Source of the DNA: Bacteroidales bacterium
GTDB lineage: Bacteria > Bacteroidota > Bacteroidia > Bacteroidales > FEN-979
Length of the DNA stretch: 64,000 nucleotides
Direction: 5' to 3'
Assembly (NCBI GenBank): GCA_023231005.1
Contig: JALNWG010000006.1
Span: forward strand, 62,001 to 126,000
The position numbers and the translations under genes are program-made. Of this stretch, positions 35,171-44,113 are shown one piece after another. Numbering within the stretch: position 1 is the first letter of the stretch; every line of letters starts with the position of its first letter. Under the pieces are notes generated by a model. The model saw only the letters and a list, made by a program, of their open reading frames with translations, was not told the DNA's origin and searched no databases.

Positions 35171-36628
35171 TCAATTTTCTTGAATGGGTGAAGATGCCAT
35201 CAAACGTTGTAACCAGGAAATTGCCGTGTTGTAATCTACAACAGCTTCAATCTTTTTAAATTCATAATCAAGCAACTGCTGCCTGACCCGTAAAATATCA
35301 GTGAGCGGGACAACAGATGTGGAAAGGCCTTTTAACATGATGTCAAGTGTTTTGCCGGCCAGATCACTCTGACTATCGTATAACTTCACCCTGCGTTGCC
35401 CGTCTTTAAATAATTGAACCGCTTCGTAATAGTTGGTTTGCAGAGAATTGGCCGTTGCTTGGTAATTTTCCTTATTGGCAGATTTCAATAACTCAGCCTC
35501 GATTTTCATGGCATTGTACTTATTCCGGTATATGGGCAAGGTAACCGTTGCCATCGGCATGATCATATCCTTACCATTCATTGACGATGTGGACATCGCG
35601 CTTTTACTGATCACAGAATAATTCAATCCCAGCCCCATCATCGGATACCCCATTTTGGTAACCATTTTTTGGCGTGCATCCAGCGATTGCTGCTCGTATT
35701 GCAGCATCCCCAGCATGGGGTTATGTGAAAGCATGCTGTCTGTTACCGCAAGAAGTGATAAGCCAAGTGAATCAGGAATAAGCTGATCAGGTAATTGAAC
35801 AGGTGAAGCTGAAGGTCGGTTCAAATAAGCATTGAAACGGGCTTCGATTGTGTTTCGCTGGGTCTTCAACAGTTCAATATTGTTTTCAAGTTCACCAATT
35901 TCGATCTGAATCCTGTATAAATCGGCCAAGCCTGATCCACCGGATGAGCTGCCCATGGAGCTGCTTTGCATGGCAGATGGTGACTGAGCTGAACTTGCTC
36001 CCGACTGGCCACCGGAATTTCCACCCATGGTCTGCATTCCTTGTGGATTTGCGGAACTGCTTTGTGATGAGCCCGCCGGATTGGATGTTCCTGATGCAGG
36101 ACTACTGTTTCCTCCTGCCGGAGCTGCTTTAAATTTCACCAGGGTGAGCCGCTCAATCGTATGCAGGATATCAAGGTTCTTTTCAGAAATCCGAATATCC
36201 TGCTGAACTTTCTGCAACTCGTACCAGCTCTTTTTCACATCAAAAAACACCTGCAATTTGGCATCCCTGAATGATTCAAATTTTGCTTTTGCCATAAGAC
36301 TCATCTCATCCTTTGCGGATTTCAGCGTACCGAACCAGGGAAACATCTGCATCAGTTTTATATCTGCGTTCTGTCTACCGTCAACGAGTTCCATGGGTTG
36401 AATAAATACTCCGACGTTTAATTCAGGATCCGGTAACGCTCCAACCTGCGGAACTTTTTGAAGTGCAGCCTGATATTCATAGAACTTCTGTTGAACAGTC
36501 GGGTTGTTCTTTGCTGATATGACCAGGTATTGCAACAGTGAGTCCGGTTGTTTCTGGCTGCTGGCAACAAACCAACCACAGGCCCCGATGAAAGCCAGCA
36601 ATATGTTTTTATAAGCTGTGATTTTCAT
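35171..36628 (-). CDS. CusC-like outer-membrane efflux channel with a Ser/Gly/Met-rich insert
   Basis: 485 residues, a TolC-family outer-membrane protein with signal peptide and two efflux-domain halves (LNVGVFIQPMELVDGRQNAD and LDARQKMVTKMGYPMMGLG). Between them, residues about 170-240, lies a long low-complexity insert rich in Ser, Gly, Asn, Gln, Ala and Met (SSAQSPSAMQSSSMGSSS). The insert falls near an extracellular or periplasmic loop and could bind Cu(I) through Met. The gene is 2 nt from the pump and 5 nt from the adaptor. Confidence 0.85.
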   Translation of the reverse strand: MKITAYKNILLAFIGACGWFVASSQKQPDSLLQYLVISAKNNPTVQQKFYEYQAALQKVPQVGALPDPELNVGVFIQPMELVDGRQNADIKLMQMFPWFGTLKSAKDEMSLMAKAKFESFRDAKLQVFFDVKKSWYELQKVQQDIRISEKNLDILHTIERLTLVKFKAAPAGGNSSPASGTSNPAGSSQSSSANPQGMQTMGGNSGGQSGASSAQSPSAMQSSSMGSSSGGSGLADLYRIQIEIGELENNIELLKTQRNTIEARFNAYLNRPSASPVQLPDQLIPDSLGLSLLAVTDSMLSHNPMLGMLQYEQQSLDARQKMVTKMGYPMMGLGLNYSVISKSAMSTSSMNGKDMIMPMATVTLPIYRNKYNAMKIEAELLKSANKENYQATANSLQTNYYEAVQLFKDGQRRVKLYDSQSDLAGKTLDIMLKGLSTSVVPLTDILRVRQQLLDYEFKKIEAVVDYNTAISWLQRLMASSPIQEN

Positions 36629-36630
36629 CT

Positions 36631-39600
36631 CTATTGGGTATTACTTGTTTGAATTGCTTTTTTATTGGCGCGCAATACTGCCCTTTCTCTCCACATCGCC
36701 TGGAACATCGGGACCACAAAGACGGTCATCACCTGGATGATCATACCACCAAAGGTTGGTATCGCCATGGGGACCATAATATCAGCCCCCTTCCCGGTTG
36801 ATGTTAAAACAGGTAAGAGCGCAATCACCGCAACCGCGGTGGTCATCATGGCAGGGCGGACACGTTTCAGCCCGGCAGCAACCACCGCTTCACGAACTTC
36901 GTGGACGGTCGTTGGATGTCGTTGTTCAAATACCTGGTGTATGTATGTTCCCATAATCACCCCGTCATTGGTAGCAATGCCAAAAAGGGCAATAAAACCG
37001 ACCCAGACTGCGACACTCAGGTTGATGGTATGCATCTGGAACATATCCCGCAGGTTAATTCCGGCAACGGAAAAGTTCATAAACCAACCCTGTCCATAGA
37101 GCCAGAGCATTATAAATCCACCGGCAAACGCCACAAAAACACCTGAAAAATGAATGAAGGCGGCGGTCACCGTACGGAACTGGAAGTACAACAGCAGCAA
37201 TATAAGGATCAGACTGATGGGGATTACGATGGAGAGCCTTTTTGTGGCCCTGATCTGCTGTTCATAATTCCCGGCAAATTTGTATGAAACCCCGGGAGGC
37301 AGTTTTATACCGCCGGTGCTTATTTTCGCCTGGATGATTTTTGCGGCATCTTCAACTACATCAACTTCGGCTTTACCTTCCTGCATATCGAAGATCACAT
37401 ATCCAACCAGGAAGGTATTTTCACTACGAATCATTTGCGCACCCCTGGTGTAGTCAATGTCGGCGATCTCACCCAGCGGAACCTGCACGCCATTCATAGC
37501 AGGGATCAGAATGCGTTTAATATCATCTGGATTATCCCTTAGTTCACGGGCATAACGGACCCTGATCGGGAATCTTTCACGTCCTTCAACTGAGTTGCTG
37601 AGCGACATGCCTCCAACTGCCACCTGCAGAATTTCCTGCACGTCGCTGATGCTCATTCCGTAGCGGGCCATCGCTTCACGGTTCAGCTTAATTTCAAGAT
37701 AAGGAGCACCAACTGCACGGTCGTAGAATACAGATGTGGCTTTTACAGAAGGGACATCTTTCAAAACTTTCTCGAACATCATACCTGCCTGTTCGATCGA
37801 TTCCAGGTCGGGCCCATAGACCTTCAGTCCCATGGGTGCCCGCATCCCGGTGGAGAGCATGACCAACCGTGTTTCAATGGGCTGTAATTTCGGTGCTGAT
37901 GTCAAACCCGGAATGTTGGTCACTTTGACGATTTCATTCCAGATATCGTTTGGTTTTTTAATCTGCGGGCGCCATTGACGGAAAAATTCGCCTTTTTCGT
38001 CCGGAATAAGACTGTCTGCCGGAATTATTCTGAATGTCTCTTTTTCAGGATTGTACTTTGATCCATTTTTTAACCGGTAGTAATCATTCCTGTCCGTTTT
38101 GAACCGCATCCTGTGTCCGTCTTCATCAAGAATATATTCTGACCGGTAGTTTATGGTATTCTCGAACATCTGAACAGGTGCGGGATCCAATGCTGAATTC
38201 ACCCGGCCCCATTTGCCGACGGCAATTTCAACTTCAGGAATGACCGAAAGCCGTTTATCAAGCGTTTCGATGTACTCAAGGTTTTTTTCAATGCTCGAAT
38301 GAGGCATACTGGTGGGCATCAGCAGGTATGAACCTTCATTAAGTGAAGGCATGAATTCTTTACCGGTACCGGGAAATGTTTTCACCGCACCCTGCCATAC
38401 CGCTGTCTGTCTCACACTCTTCCAGCCGATCTTCTCCAAACCATCCGGGACAATTCCGAAAATTTTATCAATGCCCTGCCATGCCAGGATGCCGAAAAGC
38501 AAAGTAAAAGCAGGAAGCATAAGGAATTTCCATTTATGGATCAAACACCACCGAAGGATGGGTTCATAAAAATGTACCATGGTCATCAAGGCACCAAGAA
38601 TGACAGTCACGATACCGGCCACAAAAATGAAGTTGACAACAGAACTGTTGTGAGCGCCCAATGGAAGCCATTCGATGGAAAGGTACCAGACAGCTACCAA
38701 AACAGTGATGGCAATGTTGATGTAGTTGGTTATTGCACTGCTTTTTTCTTTCCACAGATGTCCGGATAAATTATTGAATCCGATGGCAACCAAAGCCAAA
38801 GCCGGCCATGTGTGCCAGAAAATGACAAACAGGACCCCTGCACCAATTAGAATTCCGTTCCAGATTTTGCGAATTTTGGTCTTGTCAAAACGTATATTAA
38901 AAAAAATGTGCACCAGTGTTGGCAAAACAATGATGCCAAGTAGAAAAGCCGACAGAAGGGCAAACGTTTTGGTAAAGGCCAATGGTCGGAAAAGTTTTCC
39001 TTCGGCAGCTTCCATGGCAAATACAGGTAAGAAACTTACTATGGTAGTGGCAATCGAAGTAACCACGGCAGCTCTCACTTCTGTAGTCGCCTGGTAGATG
39101 ACATCCAGCAATTTCTTTCCCCGTATCCCCTTATTCTCCGGCATCTCCAGGTGTCGAAGGATATTCTCTACATCCACAATACCAATGTCAACCATAACGC
39201 CAATAGCAATTGCAATTCCTGACAAGGCGACAATGTTGGCATCAACCCCGAAGAAGCGCATCAGGATAAAGGTCATCAGCACTCCCAAAGGCAATAATCC
39301 GGCGACAATGAATGAAGCCCGCAGGTTCATGACAAGCACAATAATGACGATGATGCTGATAAGGATTTCATGGGACAGGGCATATTCAAGGGTGCCAATG
39401 GTTTCCTTGATCAACCCGGTCCTGTCGTAGAAAGGAACAATGCTCACTTTTGAGATACTGCCATCCGGCAAGGTCTTTTGAGGCAACCCTGCTTCAATTT
39501 CCTTTATCTTCTGTTTCACATTGCCGATGACCTCCATCGGATTGGAACCGTAACGGGCAACAACAACCGCCCCCACGGCCTCTGATCCGGCTTTGTCAAG

Positions 39601-40482
39601 TCCCCCGCGGCGTGTAGCCGGTCCAAATGTAGTATGGCCAATATCCTTTATTCTGACCGGAACATTGTTCCGAACGGCGACCACGGAGTTTTCAAGATCA
39701 TCGAGGTTCTTGATATAACCAAGTCCTCTGATGATATACTCCACATTGTTCAATTCAATGGTTTCAGCACCGATGTCGAGATTGCTTTTACGAACGGCAT
39801 TCATCACATCCATGACTGAAACACTGAATGCTTTTAATGCTTCAGGGTTAAGATCGACCTGGTACTCCTTTACAAAACCACCCACCGATGCCACTTCTGA
39901 GACCCCTTCCGCAGTTGCCAGGCCATATTTTACATAAAAATCCTGGATCGTGCGTAGCTCCGCCGGATCCCATCCGCCATTTGGCTTCCCGGTTTTGGGA
40001 TCCCGCCCTTCAAGTGTGTACCAGAATATCTGACCCAGCGCCGTTGCATCAGGCCCTAACGTTGGCTGCACGCCTGCTGGCAAGGTCCCGGATGGCAATG
40101 AATTGAGTTTTTCCAGGATACGGGAGCGACTCCAATAGAATTCAACTTTATCTTTAAAGATGATATAGATGAACGACATGCCAAACATGGAGGTACTTCG
40201 AACCGTACTCACCCCGGGAATTCCCAACAAGGCAGTGGTTAATGGATAGGTCACCTGGTCCTGGATATCTTTAGGAGAGCGACCCATCCATTCGGTAGCA
40301 ACTATTTGCTGGTTGTCACCAATGTCAGGGATCGCATCCACTGGTACCGGGTCGCGTGGAATAAAACCGGTTTGCCAGTTAAACGGTGCAAACACAATCC
40401 CACCGACAATAAAGGCGATCAGAAAAATGAAAGTGATCAGCCGGTTATCCAGGAAATACTTTACAAGTCGGTTAAAAAACAT
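36631..40482 (-). CDS. CusA-type copper/silver RND efflux pump
   Basis: A 1283-residue inner-membrane proton antiporter that expels Cu(I)/Ag(I). The TM4 region GIAIAIGVMVDIGIVDVENI follows the CusA pattern (GIAIAIGAMVD in E. coli CusA) rather than the DFGLIVDG pattern of the Zn/Co/Cd pump in cassette 1. Both large periplasmic loops and all membrane segments are present. An extra segment (residues 540-680) contains additional membrane helices (FVIFWHTWPALALVAIGF, AITVLVAVWYLSIEW). Its length exceeds the E. coli pump by about 230 residues for that reason. It is the core of cassette 2. Confidence 0.93.
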   Translation of the reverse strand: MFFNRLVKYFLDNRLITFIFLIAFIVGGIVFAPFNWQTGFIPRDPVPVDAIPDIGDNQQIVATEWMGRSPKDIQDQVTYPLTTALLGIPGVSTVRSTSMFGMSFIYIIFKDKVEFYWSRSRILEKLNSLPSGTLPAGVQPTLGPDATALGQIFWYTLEGRDPKTGKPNGGWDPAELRTIQDFYVKYGLATAEGVSEVASVGGFVKEYQVDLNPEALKAFSVSVMDVMNAVRKSNLDIGAETIELNNVEYIIRGLGYIKNLDDLENSVVAVRNNVPVRIKDIGHTTFGPATRRGGLDKAGSEAVGAVVVARYGSNPMEVIGNVKQKIKEIEAGLPQKTLPDGSISKVSIVPFYDRTGLIKETIGTLEYALSHEILISIIVIIVLVMNLRASFIVAGLLPLGVLMTFILMRFFGVDANIVALSGIAIAIGVMVDIGIVDVENILRHLEMPENKGIRGKKLLDVIYQATTEVRAAVVTSIATTIVSFLPVFAMEAAEGKLFRPLAFTKTFALLSAFLLGIIVLPTLVHIFFNIRFDKTKIRKIWNGILIGAGVLFVIFWHTWPALALVAIGFNNLSGHLWKEKSSAITNYINIAITVLVAVWYLSIEWLPLGAHNSSVVNFIFVAGIVTVILGALMTMVHFYEPILRWCLIHKWKFLMLPAFTLLFGILAWQGIDKIFGIVPDGLEKIGWKSVRQTAVWQGAVKTFPGTGKEFMPSLNEGSYLLMPTSMPHSSIEKNLEYIETLDKRLSVIPEVEIAVGKWGRVNSALDPAPVQMFENTINYRSEYILDEDGHRMRFKTDRNDYYRLKNGSKYNPEKETFRIIPADSLIPDEKGEFFRQWRPQIKKPNDIWNEIVKVTNIPGLTSAPKLQPIETRLVMLSTGMRAPMGLKVYGPDLESIEQAGMMFEKVLKDVPSVKATSVFYDRAVGAPYLEIKLNREAMARYGMSISDVQEILQVAVGGMSLSNSVEGRERFPIRVRYARELRDNPDDIKRILIPAMNGVQVPLGEIADIDYTRGAQMIRSENTFLVGYVIFDMQEGKAEVDVVEDAAKIIQAKISTGGIKLPPGVSYKFAGNYEQQIRATKRLSIVIPISLILILLLLYFQFRTVTAAFIHFSGVFVAFAGGFIMLWLYGQGWFMNFSVAGINLRDMFQMHTINLSVAVWVGFIALFGIATNDGVIMGTYIHQVFEQRHPTTVHEVREAVVAAGLKRVRPAMMTTAVAVIALLPVLTSTGKGADIMVPMAIPTFGGMIIQVMTVFVVPMFQAMWRERAVLRANKKAIQTSNTQ

Positions 40483-40539
40483 AGATTTAATTTAAAAACA
40501 TGATCCATTTCGCCATTTACACGCTCATTTTCAGCTAAG

Positions 40540-41643
40540 TTAGTACTTTAATAAAGTTCCACCAAAGGAATCGTTGTTATTCAAAACGATGGTATAAAAA
40601 TAAATACCGGAAGGCAGCTTATCTCCGTTGATAATTATCTTATTATCAGTAATAGTTTCATCAACCTGAACTCTTTTCCCGATTGAATTGTAGAGTGAAA
40701 CAGAAAGAAGAGTTCTCCCCGCATCAAGTTGCAATGTCACGACAGAAGAAAACGGATTTGGAAAAGCATGAAAACCTTCGGCTGGGTTGTTCTCATTGAG
40801 TCCCAGGGCAGATGTACTTTTAGCATAATACCGGACTTGCTGAAAATAAGGAGGCTGTTGATTCTGAAAACCCCTATTGATCTGTAGTATCGGGAAGCCG
40901 GTGCTTTTTGCGTACCACCTGTAATAGTAATTGTCAGGATAAACATGAACATCGGTGATCACATTATTCACATATAAGGTGTCATACACCGTTTCAGTAG
41001 TCTTTATCCGGATTACCTGAGCTGTAGTATCCGGGATTGTGATCGTACCCCATCCATCGACAACGGATTTGCTGACAACATGATATACCCTCAATGTATC
41101 ACCGGAAATCGGAATATGGATTTTGGCAACATTTTCCGATGAATCGCCATAGGCTAAAAGTGGGAAAATAGTCAGGTTCGAGCCAAGAACTATGTTGGAC
41201 GGATCCTCAAGACCATACTTTGACAATCCGGTTATATCCCGGATGTAATGATCATAATAGCACTGTGTTATGTCAGTGTGGGTAATATGGGAGTGATACA
41301 TGTAACACCGCTCTTTTCGTGCAATATTCGAAAGTGGAAAATAACCTGCATTAAGGGTGGCATCATGGTTAATCCAGTCGACGGTATCCAGGGAGGCCTG
41401 TAGACTTCCACAACATGGGATTAGTATGCTGAAATCCCATGTTATATTGGCACCGGACGGGCCTGGCAAAAGGGTTACCCCCTGAGCGCTGTCAACCCTG
41501 ACGCTGAACTGAACATCTCCTGGTTGCGGCAAGTCATTGATATCAAGTGATATTTGAGCCATCCCGGGTACAATCAACAGGATCGTAATAAAAAACGCAA
41601 GAACCGCTTTCAAAAATGTTTGATGTGTTTTTTTCATTTTCAT
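40540..41643 (-). CDS. Type IX-secreted protein with Por sorting domain
   Basis: A 367-residue protein with signal peptide (cleaved near GMAQ). The last 80 residues are a type IX sorting domain: AFPNPFSSVVTLQL, then SLYNSIGKRV, LPSGIYFYTIVLNN and a final KY, the type-A tag for secretion across the outer membrane. The body is beta-rich and has CYMYHSHITHTDITQCYYDHY (residues 115-135), with three His, four Tyr and two Cys, which could bind metal. A type IX cargo inside a copper cassette on a prophage is unusual. It depends on the host secretion machinery. Confidence 0.8.
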   Translation of the reverse strand: MKMKKTHQTFLKAVLAFFITILLIVPGMAQISLDINDLPQPGDVQFSVRVDSAQGVTLLPGPSGANITWDFSILIPCCGSLQASLDTVDWINHDATLNAGYFPLSNIARKERCYMYHSHITHTDITQCYYDHYIRDITGLSKYGLEDPSNIVLGSNLTIFPLLAYGDSSENVAKIHIPISGDTLRVYHVVSKSVVDGWGTITIPDTTAQVIRIKTTETVYDTLYVNNVITDVHVYPDNYYYRWYAKSTGFPILQINRGFQNQQPPYFQQVRYYAKSTSALGLNENNPAEGFHAFPNPFSSVVTLQLDAGRTLLSVSLYNSIGKRVQVDETITDNKIIINGDKLPSGIYFYTIVLNNNDSFGGTLLKY

Positions 41644-41681
41644 ATTGTTTTATGGTCTGATTAGGTGACTGATATATATGA

Positions 41682-41969
41682 CTACCGCATACCACATCCC
41701 CCGCCACTACCACCGTAATTGTAGCCGTCTTTATTACGTTTCATCTTACAATCACCATGGTTATGGCCCCCCTTGGCATCGGCTGTGACCAGGTCCATGC
41801 CGCATTTTGGGCATGAGCCTGGCTTTTCGCTGACCACTTCAGGGTGCATCGGGCATGTGTAAGTTACTTTACCCTGACCTGCAGCAGTCGGGCTTGCTTT
41901 AGGAGCACAACCGGCAATTGTAATCATCATTGCTGCAATCAGACCGAAAATCAAATTCACTGGTTTCAT
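41682..41969 (-). CDS. Heavy-metal-binding lipoprotein
   Basis: A 95-residue lipoprotein (AGC lipobox) with the same CPMHP...PGSCPKCGMDL module found at the N-terminus of the CusB-like adaptor. A His/Cys/Gly-rich tail follows (GGHNHGDCKMKRNKDG, ending GGGCGMR). It probably holds or buffers Cu(I) in the periplasm or at the membrane. It lies between the Met-rich lipoprotein and the type IX protein. Confidence 0.85.
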   Translation of the reverse strand: MKPVNLIFGLIAAMMITIAGCAPKASPTAAGQGKVTYTCPMHPEVVSEKPGSCPKCGMDLVTADAKGGHNHGDCKMKRNKDGYNYGGSGGGCGMR

Positions 41970-41980
41970 ATACTATGATA

Positions 41981-42532
41981 TTAATTGAGATGCAACTTCG
42001 CATGTTCTTTTCTCATTGTCTGCATGTTATCAACCATGCTTTGCATATTAGCTGACATGGTTCCCATGGCCGGGCAGTTTTTCATGTGAAGCAACATCAT
42101 GCTGTCCATTTTCATCGTGGTCATGTTCATCATATTTCCCATTACCACCATCATGCTGTCCATGTTGCACATCATACCACCAGAACCACCCATCATGCCG
42201 CCAGAACCGCCCATCATACCATTGGATCCCATTCCGTTCATCTTCATCATGTCTTTGCAATAGGTCTGGAAGTGCATGGCAAAAGAGGTGTCTGGCATAT
42301 GATATAAGCTGTCGTACATTTTGCAGGTCGAATCCATCATGGTCATCCCAGGCGTTTTATGGCGTTCAACCAGTAAAGATTCATATTGTTGTGCCTGCGA
42401 ATAATCTTTATTCAGCAAGGCTTCAGTAGCCTTCAAATCTGCCGAATTAGTGTCAGGTGTCGTTTTACTTTTGTTACAACTTGCCGCAAATAACATCACG
42501 GCTCCAATGGCAATAATTGCAATTTTTCTCAT
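41981..42532 (-). CDS. Met-rich lipoprotein
   Basis: A 183-residue lipoprotein (FAASC lipobox) that after an ordered part (NKDYSQAQQYESLLVERHK) is dominated by Met and Gly: repeats of GSGGMMG (residues 100-115) and MxxM motifs. It ends with a helix NMQTMRKEHAKLH. Met-rich segments bind Cu(I)/Ag(I). Its architecture parallels the His/Trp-rich lipoprotein of cassette 1 (lipobox, LLVxxH, DS...YC block, low-complexity insert, NMQS/TMR end), suggesting one family adapted to two metals. Location in the copper cassette fits. Confidence 0.8.
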   Translation of the reverse strand: MRKIAIIAIGAVMLFAASCNKSKTTPDTNSADLKATEALLNKDYSQAQQYESLLVERHKTPGMTMMDSTCKMYDSLYHMPDTSFAMHFQTYCKDMMKMNGMGSNGMMGGSGGMMGGSGGMMCNMDSMMVVMGNMMNMTTMKMDSMMLLHMKNCPAMGTMSANMQSMVDNMQTMRKEHAKLHLN

Positions 42533-42653
42533 TTTGAATAATTTTAATTTGTGGATAAATAATTGAAATGACTTGCGACGCTGATAGCAACATCAAAAGC
42601 AGGAAAATGCCGTTAATTCAGGCAGATCCTTACAAGGATAATGAAATGGATTT

Positions 42654-43055
42654 TCAGAAAAGGAAAACCTGCAGGACTTGGGAAGTCTGTCCTGAACAAA
42701 TAGGTTTTGACGTAAAGGGATTTTTTCGAAGTCCTCCTGATCCGTCATTCATGAGGGATAATTCAGGTGAATTCGAGAATGCAAGTATAGTAGGCAGCGA
42801 TACTTGTTCCAATTGTGTTTGAAATCCTGCCTTAAAGTCTAAATGATCCTGGGTGGATTCAAATTGATCGGTGATCTTGAGACTGATCTTTTCATTATGA
42901 CAACCCGGGCAATTGCCGTTACAGCAATTGTCGGGTGTCGAATACAAAGCCGTATGCATGAGATTTTTGCCACAATAATGCCGGGTTATTGTCAATCCGG
43001 TCGTACCGAAAAGCAACGCAATGATCATTAAAATATGTCCGGCCTTCTTAAGCAT
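42654..43055 (-). CDS. HYC_CC_PP-like small membrane/exported protein
   Basis: A 133-residue protein with an N-terminal hydrophobic segment (HILMIIALLFGTTGLTIT), RHYCGKN and the Cys cluster NCCNGNCPGCH, matching the HYC...CC layout of small Bacteroidota proteins known near metal genes. The C-terminal PP motif is not obvious. It is probably a periplasmic metal-binding protein. A -7-like box lies 5 nt before this ATG, so the true start may be the internal ATG at 43028. Confidence 0.65.
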   Translation of the reverse strand: MLKKAGHILMIIALLFGTTGLTITRHYCGKNLMHTALYSTPDNCCNGNCPGCHNEKISLKITDQFESTQDHLDFKAGFQTQLEQVSLPTILAFSNSPELSLMNDGSGGLRKNPFTSKPICSGQTSQVLQVFLF

Positions 43056-43059
43056 GCAA

Positions 43060-43067
43060 CAAAATTA
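43060..43067 (-). promoter_or_regulatory. Possible -7 box (TAATTTTG)
   Basis: TAATTTTG on the minus strand, 5 nt before the annotated ATG of the HYC-type gene. If it is used, the mRNA is leaderless or starts at the internal ATG. Confidence 0.3.
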
Positions 43068-43198
43068 CTAACATTTAAGACTAATAACGATTATTGTTTC
43101 AAAATATTACGCTTGGATAAAATTTATCCTATGTAAAGTTAGACAACCAAATCAATAAAAACTTGCGGTATATCATAAAAAAAGTTGAATGCCTTATC

Positions 43199-43975
43199 CT
43201 ACTTGATTACCATAAAAGTAAATACCGTGTTACCATCCATCCCTGTGGTCATGTCCATCACTTCGATGATACCCTTAACACCTGATGCGGTAATATACCC
43301 AAGCATGTCACCCATCGCCAGATTTTTTACCGACGAACCGGTTACCATAGATACCGCTTCAGGAGTTTCATCCATGATTATACCGACTTTAGTATTGTTT
43401 TTAGTTGTCCAGGTTGATAAATTGAATATGGGATCGGATGGGGCGCCAATACAAACACCATCTGTGGTGGAATATGTGTAAACCAGGTCAACCGATCCTT
43501 GATGTGTAAAAGCATTGGCGGCAGTATATGTTGCCAAAGTTGAACCATTGATGAAACTTGAAAACGTACTTGTCGTTGTTCCTAAAGTGATTTCAATGTC
43601 TTTTACAATAGAATAGGTAAGCGTCTTTTGGATTGGCACATCAGAAAGACCACCTTTTTCTGAAATCGTGAAAACCAAAGTTCCAACAGAGTCAGTTACA
43701 ATATAATTTACCACTGCTGAATAACTTTTACTGTTGGTAACACCAGGAATGGCAACTACTTTGCCTCCTGTCTTGGTCATGGTAATCGAGTTAATATCAT
43801 CATTTGAGGTTGATCCCTTGATTGTTAATGGAATAGTGTCGCCTAAATGCCCGATTGCCCTGTCCTGGGTCACTGTCAGGGTCATATCAGAGGTCTCAGC
43901 GCTTTTTTTACAGCTTGCTACCATAAGAGCAAGACTTGCAAGAAAGATTACGGATAATGTATTTATATTTTTCAT
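43199..43975 (-). CDS. Lipoprotein of unknown function, first in the copper cassette
   Basis: A 258-residue lipoprotein (LALMVASC lipobox) followed by two beta-rich domains with Thr/Ser/Val-rich strands, as in surface Ig-like proteins. The end contains a Met pair (EVMDMTTGMDGNTVF). The only visible Cys in the mature part is GVCIG. I recognise no family. It lies behind a TATCTTTG box at 44000-44007 and begins the cassette 2 transcript. Confidence 0.65.
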   Translation of the reverse strand: MKNINTLSVIFLASLALMVASCKKSAETSDMTLTVTQDRAIGHLGDTIPLTIKGSTSNDDINSITMTKTGGKVVAIPGVTNSKSYSAVVNYIVTDSVGTLVFTISEKGGLSDVPIQKTLTYSIVKDIEITLGTTTSTFSSFINGSTLATYTAANAFTHQGSVDLVYTYSTTDGVCIGAPSDPIFNLSTWTTKNNTKVGIIMDETPEAVSMVTGSSVKNLAMGDMLGYITASGVKGIIEVMDMTTGMDGNTVFTFMVIK

Positions 43976-43999
43976 GTGTCGTTATTTAGAATGATTCTG

Positions 44000-44007
44000 C
44001 AAAGATA
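44000..44007 (-). promoter_or_regulatory. Probable -7 box of cassette 2 (TATCTTTG)
   Basis: TATCTTTG on the minus strand, 25 nt before the first ATG of the copper cassette and downstream of a terminator, so a promoter is expected here. No TTTG is seen at the usual upstream distance. Confidence 0.5.
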
Positions 44008-44113
44008 TACTTAAATATCTTGATAATTACATATATTTGAATTTAATCTCAATAAGGTTAAGTACTATAAATTAATTCCATGCTAAGGATAACCCATTTG
44101 TTTGCTGCTTTAC

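Noticed and set aside
42568..42822. Plus-strand 84-residue ORF in the copper cassette
   Set aside because: Overlaps the HYC-type gene on the other strand and has no recognisable features.
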